From contig NC_016474.1 of assembly GCF_000226095.1 (NCBI RefSeq), positions 1,364,001-1,428,000 on the forward strand: 64,000 bases of DNA, written 5' to 3'. Below the pieces are notes generated by a model. It did not search any database and had not been told where the DNA came from. It saw only the letters and a list, made by a program, of their open reading frames with translations. Source of the DNA: Thermothelomyces thermophilus ATCC 42464. Lineage: Eukaryota; Ascomycota; Sordariomycetes; Sordariales; Chaetomiaceae. Both the position numbers and the translations under genes were made by a program. Positions 11,231 to 24,249 of this stretch are shown here, piece after piece (position 1 is the first letter of the stretch; every line of letters starts with the position of its first letter).

Positions 11231-13284
11231 ATGGCCGCGCCGCAAGACCTCGCCGACCGCACCAAGGATGCCTCCGACCTGAAATGCTACATTGACCCGA
11301 CGTCGGGCAAGGACGACGCTTCTGCAGATGGCTCCGAGGCCAAGCCGTATCAGTCGCTCTACTATGCATTGTTGCAACACCTCGACAAGCCGGCGCCGGT
11401 TTATCTCACCCGGTCGGCCGCGCCCAAAGAGGGGAGTGACGGCGGCGCCGCCGCCGCCCCTGCGTGGGAGGAGCCCGCCAAGAGCGCCATGAAGAAGGCC
11501 CTGGGCCGCGTCGACGCCTACAAGAAGAAGCTGGCCAAGGAGCAGGCCTCGGCCAGGCAGGAGGAGGAGGAGCGCAAGCAGCGGCTCAAGAACCTCGAGG
11601 AGGCCAAGAAGATCGTTCTCAAGGAGGACCCGTCCCTCCCCCCGGCCGTGCGCATCAAGATCAACAACAAGTCGGTCGAGCTGGGCGACGGCAAGACCAA
11701 GAAGGGCACCCGCGTCAAGGTGTACGGGCGCATCCACGAGCTGCGGGTGCAGAAGACGACCACCTTCATCACGCTCAAGGACGGCTACGGCTACCTGTCG
11801 TGCATCCTCCCGGCCGGCGACCTGACCAAGAACTACGACGCCCTCATGTTCGCGCTCGAGACGGCGCTGGTGGTATACGGCGAGATGCGCGCCGTGCCCG
11901 AGGGCGTCAAGGCGCCCGACAACCGCGAGCTCCACGTCGACTACTACAAGGTGCTGGGCGCGGCCCCGAGCGACCTGGACGCCATCACCAACAAGGTGTC
12001 CAAGGAGCAGGACCCGTGGGACGCGCAGATGCTCGACAACCGCCACCTGGTGCTGCGCGGCGAGAACGCGTCGTCGGTGCTCAAGCTGCGCGAGTTCGTC
12101 GAGCTCGCCTTCATCGACACCTACCGCGAGATGGAGTTCCGCAAGGTGTCCCCCCCGGCCATGGTGCAGACCCAGGTCGAGGGCGGCGCGACCCTGTTCA
12201 AGTACGACTATTACGGCGAGGAGGCGTACCTGACCCAGTCGAGCCAGCTGTATCTGGAGACGGTCATGCAGTCGCTGGGCAATGTCTACTGCATCGAGAA
12301 GTCCTTCCGTGCCGAGAAGAGTCTGACGAGGCGCCATCTGTCCGAGGTACGATTTGTGTGATCTGTTGGGTCAGAAGAGGGGCACACAAGAAACAGGACG
12401 CGGGGTGAAGAGGGGCTGAGAGTGTGTGGGACAAGGTGCTGACGTTCTCCTTCTTCTCTAGTATACCCACGTGGAAGCCGAGCTCGACTTCATCGAGTTC
12501 AATGACCTGCTCGACCACCTCGAGGAGATCATCTCGCGCGTCGTCGACAAGGTGCTGGCGGAGGAGACGATGCGCGGGTACATGAAGTCGCTCAACCCCA
12601 ACTTCCAGAAGCCGTCGCGGCCCTTCCTGCGCATGAAGTACGAGGAGGCCATCGAGTGGCTCAACAAGCAGGACCCGCCCATCCTCAACGAGGAGGGCAA
12701 GCCGCACGTGTTCGGCGACGACATTGCCGAGGCGGCCGAGCGCCGCATGACGGACATCATCAACCGGCCCATCCTGCTCACGCACTTCCCCGTCGAGATC
12801 AAGGCGTTCTACATGAAGAAGGACCCGCAGGACCCGAGGGTGACCGAATCGGTGGACGTGCTGAGTAAGGCCATACGACCTTCAAAGACACTGAGGAATT
12901 AAATCGTGATGCTGACTCACTGGGTAGTGCCCGGCGTCGGCGAGATCGTCGGCGGCTCCATGAGGATGGACAACTACGACGAGCTGATCGAGGCGTACAA
13001 GAAGAACGGCATCTCCCACGAACCCTACTACTGGTACACCGACCAGAGGAAGTGAGTTTCCCCTCTACCGTTGTTTGGTTTCATCCGTCCGGGACGGACT
13101 GAGCGAGCCACGTGTCTGTCTGCCGTGCCGCATCCGTTGACTAACGTGTCTCCTCAGGTATGGCTCGTCGCCACACGGTGGATATGGCCTCGGCCTGGAG
13201 CGCTTCCTGGCTTGGATGGCCAACCAGCACACTGTCCGGACATGCAGCTTGTATCCGCGCTTCATGGGGCGGTGCAAGCCTTGA
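11231..13284 (+). CDS. Cytosolic asparaginyl-tRNA synthetase
   Basis: Exons 11231-12346, 12462-12864, 12928-13051 and 13158-13284 give 589 residues. Residues about 60-140 form a Lys/Glu-rich coiled coil as in eukaryotic cytosolic AsnRS. An OB-fold anticodon-binding domain follows at about 150-250 ([14 protein letters not shown]). The class II catalytic core holds motif 2 ([21 protein letters not shown], split by intron 1 after SE) and motif 3 ([12 protein letters not shown]), and the protein ends in FMGRCKP. It charges tRNA-Asn in the cytosol. The sequence [13 protein letters not shown] favours AsnRS over AspRS, and intron 2 falls inside its first Met codon. The ATG at 11231 has a good context (AAAATGG). 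The frame is open upstream to an ATG at 10937, which could add 98 unconserved-looking residues; I take that part as leader. Confidence 0.95.
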
Positions 13285-16200
13285 GACGTTGCAGTTGGGG
13301 GGTTTAGCGGGCTTTGGTGGATTGCAGGGGTTCCTCCTGGGTCTGGACCTAGGTAGGGTTCAACTTCGGAAATTGATAGATAGACCGGAACGCATTCATC
13401 ATACACTACACATGGACACGATGGCGTGTGCGAAATAACTTCACCATTCGGCTCACCCCCTGGACTGCTTTCGGATGCTCTGCGTGAATGCGTGCCTATC
13501 CGCTCGTTTCTGCGGTCTTGACATGGACGTTTCAGCCGATCGATGTTAGAGGATCGTTTTAAATGCCGCGGCTTAATGCCTTTGGAACCCGCCTGCGCTG
13601 CGGCGCTTGCGGCGGCGGGGGACTGGGGGGTTGGGCTGCTTGTTCGGCAACCTGTCGAGTGGCCGAGCCGATCTCTCGGGTCATTTTTGCTGCACTGGAA
13701 CAAGGACCCGGGCGTTGGTTTGTGAATTCGTGTTCAGTGAATCCTGTGAGGGCCCGCATGCAGGTGCTGTGCGTGCTCCTGGTAACTGTTGGGGTGAAAC
13801 ATATTTTTTTTCCGTCACCCAGAATAGATGAAACTCACGGAAAGGATAGCGACAAAACCGGTAGGTAAATCAAGACTGCCTGCAACTTAACTATGCATTA
13901 GTTTCCTAGGGTAGGTGCTCCGTAAGCCCGGAACCTAGGGCGCTGATGAACAGGCCATCAACAATCCACCAGAACATCACTCCGTTCCTTCCCACTTACC
14001 TCTGGCCTTCCCCCGGCACCTACCTCCGTCAAGTCGGTTCGCTTGGATGGCCGGCCGAGACAAGCGATTTCTCGCCTCCTCCTTAGCGCTGTTTCTCCCC
14101 CCTGTTCTAGACCTGCACTGCCTTCCTAGGCGGTTAGGTCCCCTCTGTCGACGGCCTGCCGTTAAACGAAGAACAATGAAGAGGAACAAAGAGCGGGATT
14201 CGGTTGGCATGCACACTGTGCCCGCTGCCAACGACGATCGATGAGCGTGGAATGGAGGGCACTTCGAGTTTACTATGTAAGCCAAGGAAGGCAGGAATGC
14301 GTTTGTGGAGGGATGACAAGGTACTTACTGTACAGAGTACGGACGTACTGTATATAACAAGATTCTCTATACCCTACACTATAAACCGCAAATATCAGGT
14401 TGAACCGTAGGTCGTGCCCCGTACTCCGTACTGCGTACGTCAACTAGCCTTCTAGTTTCAAGTGGATGGAAACCGTGGTCCTACTTTTATTCCAGGGTCC
14501 TCTTCTGTGTTGGGCCTCCAAGTATTCGGTACATTAGGTGCGATGTTGTATACCGGGAACCGAGAACAACCTTTAGGTGCTTAGGATGTACGTTAGGTAT
14601 AGAGGAGATGGGTGCTCAAACAGGCAAAGGACCAAGTCCATATGCTATGTGTCAATGGCTTGGAGGGGTTTGTATAATTTGATGTCGTGTACGGAATACA
14701 GTATCACATTGAGAACTCGTCCTCGATGTGTAACATTGGTGGTAGAAACGCGCGGCAACTGGGCGTCTCCTTCCAAAGTTGGTATTCTCCCAGCGCGAGA
14801 CCAACACCGAGCATGCCTAAGGTACGGAGTAGTCGTTCTTCCCTCGCAGCCCGTCGCACACACAACATGAAAGTCTGAGGTGCAGTGCCAGCCACCCAGT
14901 CGGAAATTGGCACGGTTAAACAAAACAGTATTCCGCGGGAATGGCCCGTGGGCGCGGCAGTGCGGTGGGTGAACAAACGTGACGGCAATCGCAGACACGG
15001 CTCTCGACTCAATCAATGTGTTTCCTGGGCGGGCCGCTGACCAGGTCTTTCACCGAGGCGCGCCTGTTTTATACGGAAACTAAGGTAGTGTATCCCGTAG
15101 TCACCAGCCCTTACCGTTGAAGGATGCAGTGAGTTGAAATAGGTACCGGGTACCTGAGGAATGGCCCTGCCAAGCGTTTAGTGGGCTGGGCTGTCCTTGC
15201 GTCGAGTCAAACAAGGTAGTGGATGGCAAGCAGAAGAAAGGGGTCTCCAATCGCGCATCTCGCAGCCCGCATGGGTTCGGGGACTATGTATTCAGGGAAT
15301 TCAGGAACACGCTCAACAAACCAGAGAATTCACGGAGAGGGTTGCACAAAACTGGGCCACCTAACAGCGGAATTCAACGATTTTAAACCCCTACTCGATG
15401 AGAATCGACGGTGGCTGCTGATTGGCAGGGCATCTCGCGTTGTGGTACCCGCTCACAGGTGTTCGGAAATCGCGTGGCCAGCCTTTCTGGGCGCGGACCA
15501 GCCGCAAGGAGCAAAAAAGGGACCTGCTGTCAGGTACCGTGCGAGAACAGCCACGGTTCCCTGCCCCGTTGCAATTAAAACCACTTTTAGCTCCATCCAT
15601 CCCCAATTCGGCTGGCTGCCGGGCCCCGGTCTTGCACACCTCCTTTTTTCCCTCTCGCTCTCTTCTCCTCTTGCTTTCCCGCATCCTCACTCGTTGGACG
15701 CGCTGCCTTGTCTCCTTGTCCCTTCACCTTCAACTTGCCCAACTTGCCTTTTTCTTTCCTATCATTCTTTAATAGGTATTAATCATTCGGCGCAAAGATT
15801 GGGGACAACGTCCGCCCACCCGTCCGTTCTGACGCGATTCGCCCGGTTTTCCAAGGCCCATTCGCTCGGACGAGGGCTCTCGTGCCCACCGCCGATATTG
15901 CATCTTCTCGACACTCGCTTGAGAATTGCCCACTCGACTTACCGATAGCATTTTAATACTACTCAACATCCTTCCTTGTGCGGTTTGCTAGGAGGGTTTG
16001 CCCGCGGACCAACTGCAACTTTCGCCGCTCCCGTCGACCGCCTCTGCTCGAAGACGGGACCTGGTTCCAAACGAAAGCATTGCCTGTCAAGCGTTCTTTC
16101 TTTGGACACAAGCAGCCACTCCCCGCATCCCTCGAGTCGCCCTCGACTTTCCGACCCTTGCCAGTTGGCCGTCAAAACCTTCAATTGTTGGTTGCCTTCC

Positions 16201-16474
16201 GGTTCCAGTTACACTACTTCGCCAAGGAACCCATACCATATCGGCAGCATTCGGAGGGGAAGAGCCTAGAGGTTGAACACCAAAAAAGAGGCCCGCTCAG
16301 ATTTGCTCTCGGGGATTCTTGAGAGCCACCGGTACTTGTGTTGCCTACCGTTCGGTGCATTTCGGCCCGTAGTATCCTTCTCGTGCCCTCCGACGGGGCA
16401 CGTTCGATTCGTTCAAGACGGCGGTCCTTTCCCCCCCAGCCAGGGACAGCCTTGTCCCTCCGCATCTTCTCGGG
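13285..16474. other. Intergenic gap upstream of the Nrd1-like gene
   Basis: The gap is 3.2 kb. GTACGGAGTAC-like words occur at about 14330-14346, 14420-14436 and 14823-14832. From about 15600 to 16470 the plus strand is strongly pyrimidine-rich, which fits a long 5' leader for the RRM gene and may include untranslated introns. A 241-codon frame at 15223-15948 has no domain and runs across this C/T-rich leader. Nothing else was recognised. Confidence 0.5.
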
Positions 16475-18919
16475 ATGCAGGATATGCCGGGTCACCAGGC
16501 CGGGCCGAGCGCCCCTGGCCGCTTCGGCCACCAGTCGAAGCCTTCGAATAGCGACACCGGCTTCTCCCACAGCGCCTTCACCTCGAACATCAGTGGTTTT
16601 GCCGACAGGCATCCGCGTCGCGGGAACATCCCGACCATCAACACCCAGCCGATCCAGCAGCACCATCATCAGGGGGGGCCTGCCAATGGTGCCGATCTGA
16701 CCACTCCCGGCACCGCGTTTGACATGCAGTTCACCCCCCTTCTGCCGTCCCAGCTGCTCCTTGGCAGCCCGTTCCAGCCTGGGACTCCTGCCGCCTTCGC
16801 GACCCCCCACTTCCAGAACGTGAACAACTTCCAGCAGGCCCAGCAGCAGGGCCTCCAGCAGCAAGCGAACGGCCCGTCCAGCCCGGTCCAGCAGAATATC
16901 TCGCCCCAGGTGTATCAGTCGATCGTGTCCCCTTCGGCCTACGGCGCCCCCCAGTTCTACACGCCGCAGTCCCCGACCGGGTCGTTCAACAACGTCGGAG
17001 GCCAGCTCCCGGTGTCCTTGCAGCCTACCTCGCCCGTCTCGATGGGTGCCGGCATGGTTACCGGCACCAGCCGGACCGTCTACCTCGGCAACATCCCTCC
17101 CGACACCTCCGCGGAGGAGATTCTGGGACATGTGCGCAGCGGCCAGATCGAGTCGGTTCGCCTCCTCCCAGACAAGAACTGCGCCTTCATCTCGTTCCTT
17201 GACGCGAGCTCGGCCACCCACTTTCACTCCGATGCCATCTTGAAAAAGCTCTGCATCAAGGGGCAGGATATCAAGATTGGCTGGGGCAAGCCGTCGCAGG
17301 TCCCGACCTCGGTCGCCCTCGCCGTCCAGCAGTCCGGTGCGTCTCGCAACGTCTACCTCGGCAACCTGCCCGAGGACATCACGGAGGAGGAGTTGCGGGA
17401 GGACCTGGGCAAGTTTGGTCCCATCGACACGGTGAAGATTGTGCGCGAGAAGAACATTGCCTTTGTGCACTTCCTCTCCATTGCCAATGCCATCAAGGCC
17501 GTCACCCAGCTTCCCCAGGAGCCCAAGTGGCAGGCGCCCCGCCGGGTCTACTACGGCAAGGACCGTTGCGCATACGTCTCCAAGACGCAGCAACAGAATG
17601 CCGCCCAGTATCTCGGCATCGCCCCTGGCTACGCGCACATGCTGACCGGCGCGGACCGCGACCTCATCTCGAGCGCGCTGGCCCAGCAGTCAGTCGCCGC
17701 CGCCGCCGTGGCCACCACGGCCGGTGGCATTGGCAACCTCGGCAACCGCACAATCTACCTGGGCAACATCCACCCGGAGACCACGATCGAGGAGATCTGC
17801 AACGTTGTCCGCGGCGGCCTCCTGCACCACATCCGCTACATCCCGGACAAGCACATCTGCTTCGTGACCTTCATCGATCCCACGGCGGCGGCGTCATTCT
17901 ACGCGCTCAGCAACCTGCAGGGTCTGATGATCCACAATCGTCGGCTGAAGATCGGCTGGGGCAAGCACTCGGGCGCTCTTCCGCCTGCCATCGCTCTCGC
18001 CGTCAGCGGCGGTGCCTCGCGAAATGTGTACATCGGCAACCTCGACGAGACCTGGACCGAGGAACGGCTGAGGCAGGACTTTTCCGAGTATGGCGAGATT
18101 GAGCTCGTCAACACCCTGCGGGAGAAGAGCTGCGCTTTTGTCAACTTCACCAACATTGCGAATGCCATCAAGGCCATCGAGGCGGTCCGTTCAAAGGAGG
18201 AGTACAAGAAGTTCAAGGTCAACTTTGGCAAGGATCGTTGCGGCAACCCGCCCAGGCAGCTGCAGCAGCAGTCGCCTCGCGGCGACTCGCCGGCCGCGAA
18301 CGGCACCACCCCGAACGGTAACTCGCCCACCGGCGGTTCTGCTGCCACTGCTGCTGCCGCCGCGCTCTTCAACACGACCACCAACCCCCTTACCATGTAT
18401 CTCCAGCACGTGTCACAGCAGGCTCAGCAACAGGCGCAACAGCAGGCTCAGCAGCAGCAGCAGCAGCAACAGCAACAACAACAGCAGCAGCAGCAGCAAA
18501 ACCACGTGCTGGCCGCTCAGCAGGCCGCGCTGTTTGGCACCGCCGCATCGTCGCCTAACGAGCCCGGCTTGACTTTGGAGGTCCCGCAGGGCCCGGTCTC
18601 GGGCCACCAGCAATCGGCCAGCATCTCCAACGGCTACGTCTCCAACCCGTCCACGTCGGGTGCGACAACCATTGGCGGCCTGCTTGCCCCTGGCAACCCT
18701 CGTGCCTCGCACAATCGTGCCGTCAGCCTGCCCGTGTTTGCGCCCTTCGAGAACGGCGGCGCGAGCCCCAACAGCCTGCACGGCAGCGTCGGAGGCGAGC
18801 CGGGTGAGCCGCGCCGCGGACACCAGTATCAGGCGAGCTTTGGCGGCATGGGCGCCGGGTTCGGACTCGCGATCCAGGGGAACCTGAATGGGTGGGTTGA
18901 GGAGGAGGTTGCTAACTAA
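16475..18919 (+). CDS. Four-RRM RNA-binding protein, Nrd1-like
   Basis: An intronless 814-residue protein. It has four RNA-recognition motifs at about residues 199-272, 290-368, 424-500 and 515-592. Their RNP2 cores read VYLGNIP, VYLGNLP, IYLGNIH and VYIGNLD, and their RNP1-like strands include CAFISF, IAFVHF, ICFVTF and CAFVNF. A Gln-rich tract sits at about 645-676, followed by a Ser/Pro/Gly-rich tail. The order of RRMs and the sequences [11 protein letters not shown] and VNFGKDRCG are those of S. pombe Nrd1 (negative regulator of differentiation) and its filamentous-fungal relatives. These bind AU-rich mRNAs and act under stress and nutrient signalling. The N-terminal 195 residues are Gln/Pro-rich and probably disordered. 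A long C/T-rich leader precedes the ATG. Confidence 0.88.
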   Translation: MQDMPGHQAGPSAPGRFGHQSKPSNSDTGFSHSAFTSNISGFADRHPRRGNIPTINTQPIQQHHHQGGPANGADLTTPGTAFDMQFTPLLPSQLLLGSPFQPGTPAAFATPHFQNVNNFQQAQQQGLQQQANGPSSPVQQNISPQVYQSIVSPSAYGAPQFYTPQSPTGSFNNVGGQLPVSLQPTSPVSMGAGMVTGTSRTVYLGNIPPDTSAEEILGHVRSGQIESVRLLPDKNCAFISFLDASSATHFHSDAILKKLCIKGQDIKIGWGKPSQVPTSVALAVQQSGASRNVYLGNLPEDITEEELREDLGKFGPIDTVKIVREKNIAFVHFLSIANAIKAVTQLPQEPKWQAPRRVYYGKDRCAYVSKTQQQNAAQYLGIAPGYAHMLTGADRDLISSALAQQSVAAAAVATTAGGIGNLGNRTIYLGNIHPETTIEEICNVVRGGLLHHIRYIPDKHICFVTFIDPTAAASFYALSNLQGLMIHNRRLKIGWGKHSGALPPAIALAVSGGASRNVYIGNLDETWTEERLRQDFSEYGEIELVNTLREKSCAFVNFTNIANAIKAIEAVRSKEEYKKFKVNFGKDRCGNPPRQLQQQSPRGDSPAANGTTPNGNSPTGGSAATAAAAALFNTTTNPLTMYLQHVSQQAQQQAQQQAQQQQQQQQQQQQQQQQQNHVLAAQQAALFGTAASSPNEPGLTLEVPQGPVSGHQQSASISNGYVSNPSTSGATTIGGLLAPGNPRASHNRAVSLPVFAPFENGGASPNSLHGSVGGEPGEPRRGHQYQASFGGMGAGFGLAIQGNLNGWVEEEVAN

Positions 18920-19995
18920 ACCTCGAATTGAGCTCCAGCCCACCCCCCCCCCCTTCGATTTGTCAGTGCAGCAGCGGAGATACGGTAGAGCGCAAATTTG
19001 GGAACAAATTGAGTATTTGATTGTAATCTGGACCAGTTTTCTTTTGCATTTTTTCCGGCTTTTGGCGCTTCTTTGTTTTGCTATTTTTTCTTGTTCACTT
19101 GCCGCTTATTCTCGAACACACTTCGCTCCTTGTAATAGCACATCTTCTACTTGTATCATGTTTTGAATCTTGTTCATCTTGCTGAGCTCTGCTTCGATTG
19201 CCGCGAGGACTATGACCGTCGGCTCCTGTGAGTGGGGTAGTTGGGGGGGGGGGGGTCCGCAGTTGGATAATGAGGTGACTGTTGAAGGAGACAAGGGCCG
19301 AACGGAAGGGAGAAGGAAGGTGAAAGGGTGGCTGTCAGGAAGATCTGGGAGAGCCCCGTCGAAGCGCAAAGGTAGAAGGGGTCGGTGATCTGACAACGCA
19401 GAGAGGAGATGACAAGAATTGGGAGCATGGGAAAGAAGCATCATAGTTCAAGGGCTGAATGGAGAACAGGCATGGGTTGGCGCTCCCGCAGGTAGTGGTT
19501 AGGTAGATATGGAAAGGCGTCTCACATTTTTGGTGTTGCTGCAGAACACATTCTTCTACCTTGGGAACCAATAACTACTAGTGTACTACTGATGAACGGA
19601 CGAGGATTTGATATCTCATAACCCTGTCAGTCCTTTCCCCACAAGTGCGTGTGCTGTTCTAGATTTAAATGTGTTGAATGTTGAACCCGAGAGCTCTTGA
19701 GAGGAACTGTAGACCACAATGTATCCTAGCAGATCCCCATATAAAGAAGAAGAGAGGAGATTTATTACGGTTTTTGTCACTACCCTAGGTCGTACTTCGT
19801 ACTTCCTCGACGACTACTACTAGTACATATGGTTTGGGTGGCCCGAAGGCGAAGCCAACCCTAACCCTTCCCTGTTCGCGTTGTTCCCTAGAACGCGTTT
19901 TCAATTGACATCCCACTCGGTCGCGTCGCTGTGACGTGCGACTTGTAACTTGCAGCATCCAAGACAGCAACGCCGGCCAAACCCAAAACCAAACT
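18920..19995. other. Intergenic gap, Nrd1-like 3' UTR and MTW1 promoter
   Basis: The gap is 1.08 kb. It opens with a C11-like run and T-rich sequence (about 18940-19110), which suits a 3' UTR. A run of 13 G lies at 19243-19255. No ORF beyond about 110 codons and no RNA gene was recognised. Confidence 0.5.
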
Positions 19996-20917
19996 ATGGC
20001 CTCAAGATCCGACACAGAGCTCCTGACGGAGCATTTTGGCTATCCCCCGGTCGTACGTCCAACCACTTTCCTTTCCATCGATTGACGTTGCTTATTTCAT
20101 TCTCAACCTGCTCCGAATCCCTCTCCCTCTTCCCGGCCTTCTCAGCCCTCGGATTGAACTAACATAAACATCCTCTTACTTCTTTTTTCTCGTGCGCCAG
20201 AGCCTCCTCGACGAGATCATCAACTCGGTCAACTTCCTCGCCGAGCGCGCCCTCAACTCGATCGAGCAGGGCCTGCTCAACGCCCCGCCCGCCTCGCTGG
20301 GTTTCCGCCCTTCCCGACAGAGGAGACCACCGCGGGGTCCCCGGTCGGCCGCCGACGACAACAAAAACAATGACGACGACGACGACGACGACGAAGAGGC
20401 GCTGGCGCGGCAGCGGCACCGCGACGAGGTGGAGTCGGGCACGCACCAGCTCGAGACCCTGCTGTGGGCCAGCATCGACAAGAACTTTGACCGCTTCGAG
20501 ATCTACGTCATGCGCAACATCCTCTGCCTGAAGCAGACCGAGATGGACTGGCTGCGCCTCGCCCACTACGACGGCCTGGTCTTCCCTCCCCCCGGGGAGG
20601 AGGAGAACGGGGGAGGGGGAGAGGGAGAGGGAGAGGGGGCGGGGAGGGAGGGCGGCGGCGAAAACAACAATGACGACGACGACGACGAGAAATTGAGCGT
20701 GGAGAGCATCAACCGGCTAAGGAGGCGGCTGCAGGCCAGCCAGCGGCTAAACTGCATGCTGGTCGCGGAGCGGGCGAGGAACGCGGCGCTGCTGGGCGAG
20801 ATGCGCCGGCTCGTCGGCGTCCTGCCAGGTCAGGGGGTCAAGGTGGAGTCTGGGCAATCGTCGGCCGGCGGCGGCGGCGGAGGAGGAGGAGGAGGAGGAG
20901 GAGGATCTGGAGGCGGG

Positions 20918-20963
<46 letters not shown>

Positions 20964-21460
20964 CGCCGTTCGGGTTCGTGCACGAAAAGGGGGATCTCAC
21001 CATCGGCGACGCCGAGACCCCGCTCTCGACGACGACGGCCTTCTTGCTGTCGCAGCTGCAGTCGCTCAGGGAGCTCTCGATGGCACTGAGGGGCGTCATG
21101 GCGCGCCTGGCCGCGGGCGACGGCGCTGTGCAGGAGGAGGAGGAAGAGGAGGAGGAAGAGGAGGATGATCGGGAGGGGGGCGACGGGAAGGGGCAGAAGA
21201 AGAAGAAGAAGAAGAGCTGGCGGAGGGAGAGGCTGGAGTACGTCGAGACGGCGACCAAGAGGCATCTGGAGAACGTGCGCGGGCTGGAGCTCGGCAAGAA
21301 CGGGGAAGTCAGGGACGGCGAATGGGACGGCGGTGGAAGGAGCTTGGCGAGGGGGGAGGTGGAGAGTTTGGAGAGGGTGGCCGACATGCTGGGAGGAGGG
21401 AGGAGGGAGGACGAGGACCAGGACCAGGACCAGGACCAGGACAGGATGGACGAGTCATGA
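19996..21460 (+). CDS. MTW1: Kinetochore protein Mis12/Mtw1
   Basis: Exons 19996-20052 and 20201-21460 give 438 residues. The Mis12 head is clear at residues 7-45 (LLTEHFGYPPV joined by the intron to SLLDEIINSVNFLAERAL), and continues near 98-135 with LETLLWASIDKNFDRFEIYV. Mis12 is the founding subunit of the MIND complex, which links the CENP-C side of the inner kinetochore to Ndc80 and Spc105. The protein is about 1.5 times the yeast length because low-complexity blocks split the conserved helices. These blocks are an Asp run (about 20370-20396), a Gly/Glu block, Gly10 plus Gln13 near 20870-20960, a Glu run near 21134-21165, a Lys run, and a DQDQDQ tail. The start is set by the first ATG before the conserved TEHFGYPP, with donor GTACGT and acceptor GCCAG. 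Confidence 0.9.
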
Positions 21461-21735
21461 ATCTTCTGTCTGGCATGCTCTCTGAAAAAGCAAAAACGCG
21501 CGGGGCGGCGTTCTCTACGGGGCTTAGCATTCTGGGTAACGGAGGGGATTGCAACGGCGTTGGTTGGGAGAAATTTTTGATGCTCTCTCTCTTGTCATCA
21601 TGATACCACCAGGGGAATGGTTGTATTAAACAGGTACAATCAATCGAGTACAACATCAAGGACCCAGTTGAGATCTAGGTTGTTCTTGGAGGTTCATTAG
21701 CTTCATTCACGCCCCAGGCGTGCAGAGAGAGGCAG

Positions 21736-24249
21736 TTATGCGCCGGCAGGCTGAGGGACAGACGGCGCAGCCGTTTCCGTCCCTTTCGCTCCATCGCCCG
21801 GTTCCTTTACTCCGTCAACCGGCTCTAGCCGGGCTTCATTCTGAGGGTTATCTTGAGGTCTGCCCTCCTTTTCCTCCGTCTTTAACTCGACCGCCCCGTC
21901 TACCGGGGCCAAGACAGGCTCCGCAGTTGGCCCGGCGGCTGGCTTAGTAGCCTGCTCAGACGGCTCGGTGGGCTCCGCCGGCTTCGCCTTGGACGGATCC
22001 AGAAACCACTCGGGTACCCCGCGGGCGGCATAGTCGCCTCTGCCGACCCAGGCGCCAAGGAGACGACTCCACTTATAGTCGCCGCGGTACACACGCTGGA
22101 TCTCGCGGTAGGCGTAGCTATTGTAGTACGGCAGGCCCGTCTTCGGGTCCCTGTACTTGGCCGGTTGGTTGGTGATGACGCAAAGGGGAGGATGGGCGGG
22201 CTCTAATCACCAGGAGTCAGTATGAAAACTCGGTCAAAACCCTGGATGGCGGAGAAGACACTCACTGGCCAGCTTATTCATCTTCCTCCCAAACAGGATC
22301 TGCGTCTGGACCTGCTTATCTTTGATGGCCTGCTCGTCGAAATTTTGCAGGATGATGCAGCTGCGCGTCACCTTGCCTTCGCGGGGCGGGTCCGAGGCAG
22401 CAGCAGGGGGTTCCTGCGGCGTGTCTGGGGGTTTTGTGGATGGTGACTTCAGCTGCGTCTGCGGAGTCTGTGATGGAGTGGTAGGTGCAGGAGTCGGAGG
22501 CACCGGAGGAGGTGGGACAGAGACCTTTGGCTTCGGTGTAGATGCCGCCGGCGGGTCGGTAGGCTGGGGGCCAGGGGCGGCAGCTGGTGCCGGTGGCGGC
22601 ATTGAGAGGGGTGAAGGAGAGGGCGTTGTATTGGGAGCAGCGAGAAAGGGTTTAACTCCAGGAGGGAGACCCAACATAGGCATCTGCCCGCCCATAGAGG
22701 GCGAAATGCCTGGGGGTGGGGCGAGGACGGGTGCGACGAGGACGCCTGAGTTGCCAGTTCTCGTGTCTGGTGGAGGTGGTGGGATGGGAGGAGGCGCCAT
22801 TGGTGTTGAGACTGGAGCGGGAGCCGGAGGCTGGACTGGACCCGTAGTAGGAGCTGAAACCGGGGGCGGAGCTGGAACCGGGGCCGGAGCTGGAGCGGGA
22901 GTCTGGGCTATAGTAGGAGCTCGGACTGGACCCGTTGCAGGGGCGTGGACCGGAGCGGGAGTCTGGACTGGAGCGGAAGCCGGTGTCGTAGCAGGCACCT
23001 GAGGAGGAACTAAAGCTGACGCTGGAGGCGATACCGCCGGTGGCGGAGCTGGTGCTGGTTGTGGCGGAGTTGGCGCTGGTTTCGATATTGGAGTCGATGT
23101 TGGGGCCGATATTGGCGCCAGCGCCGCTATTGCCGGAGCTTCTTGAGCCGAGGCAGCAGGAGATGCCACTGGAGGCGCGGGCTGCGCGACTGCTGGAGCT
23201 GGACTATCTGTTTGTTCTGTCTTGAGGTTCGGTGTTTCGAGCGTCTTTTCGCCTGGTTTCTCGGTTGGCGTGGCAGGCGTCGACGCCTCGGCCTCCTTCG
23301 CCGCCAGTGCCACCGCCGCTGCCGACTGCCTCTTCTTGCGCGGCGCCTTCTCCTCCATCGAGACCAGGTTTCCGACATGCTTGTCCTGCCCCTCTTGCAG
23401 CTCCTGGATGCCGCTCCAGAAGGTAATTACGGGCCCGTCAAGCTTGCGGCTGTGCAAGGCTGCAATCTTCCTTAGGCGCTCCTCTTCCCTCTGCTTCTCG
23501 GCTTCCTCCCATCGGTTCAGGCTCTTGGAGTTGCGCTTCTCGACGATGGCGGCTTCGGCAAGGCGCTCCGCCTGGGTCATCGGGGGCTTCTTCATCGCTT
23601 CCAGCTGCTTGGCCTTCCTCTCCATCCGCTCCAGCTGCTTCTTCCTCCTGAGCTCATCGGAAATCATCTTTTCGTGCAGCTGCTGCTTGCTCATCTTGGT
23701 CGTCCGGCGCTCTGATGCACGCGTTGGCATGTCCGCCGGCGACGGAAGCCAGCTCAACCTCTCGGATTTCTTCTTTGGCCGGGGCGGGCGGGGGGCGGGC
23801 TGTTCGATGCGGACCTTCTTCCTGAACCTGGCGGGTATGGCGTCCTGGGCTTTCCGCTTGCGCTCGGCCGCGCGCTTCGCCCGCGCCTGGCGCTCCAGCT
23901 CTTTCTCGCCTTCCAGCTCATCGCCATTGTCCTCCTTGTCCTCATCGTCCGAAGACGAATCCATCAGCACATCGGACGCGTCCTCCGGCGCATCGTCGGT
24001 GAACCCGGCATCGTCTTCATCCTCGGCAAAGAGCAGTTCGAGGTCCGAGTCTTCGGCGGCAGGCTCCTCGTTCGCAAGCATCGCCTTCAACCGATTCCCG
24101 GCCGTCGACCGCTTCGCTCGCGACGTGACGAGCCATTCCACCTGTTGCGGCTCCCCAGCGTCGCTGTCGCCATCGCTACTAATGTTCGTGCTCTCGATGT
24201 CGGATAGCTCTGAGGAGGAAGATTTTCTCTCGTCTTCGTCGGCAGCCAT
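21736..24249 (-). CDS. Vps72/YL1 family subunit of SWR1-type remodeller
   Basis: Exons (transcript order) 24249-22266 and 22202-21736 give 816 residues, with a 63-bp intron. Residues 1-130 are acidic and Ser-rich, the YL1 region that binds the H2A.Z-H2B dimer. It is followed by a basic coiled region (KMSKQQLHEKMISDELRRKK). The YL1-C domain lies after the intron: PPLCVITNQPAKYRDPKTGL and PYYNSYAYREIQRVYRG. The protein is predicted to be the Swc2/Vps72 subunit that engages H2A.Z during its deposition by SWR1-C. Between the conserved parts is a linker of about 200 residues rich in Pro, Ala and Thr (about 22500-23200 in DNA), and the tail after YL1-C is also low complexity. It converges on MTW1 with 275 bp between stop codons. 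Confidence 0.9.

Noticed and set aside
11117-12337. 406-codon minus frame opposite asparaginyl-tRNA synthetase
   Set aside because: Antisense shadow from G/C-ending codons; the sense strand is a well-defined synthetase.
15223-15948. 241-codon plus frame upstream of the Nrd1-like gene
   Set aside because: Runs through C/T-rich leader sequence with no recognisable domain.
16214-17638. 474-codon minus frame opposite the Nrd1-like gene
   Set aside because: Antisense of four clear RRMs.
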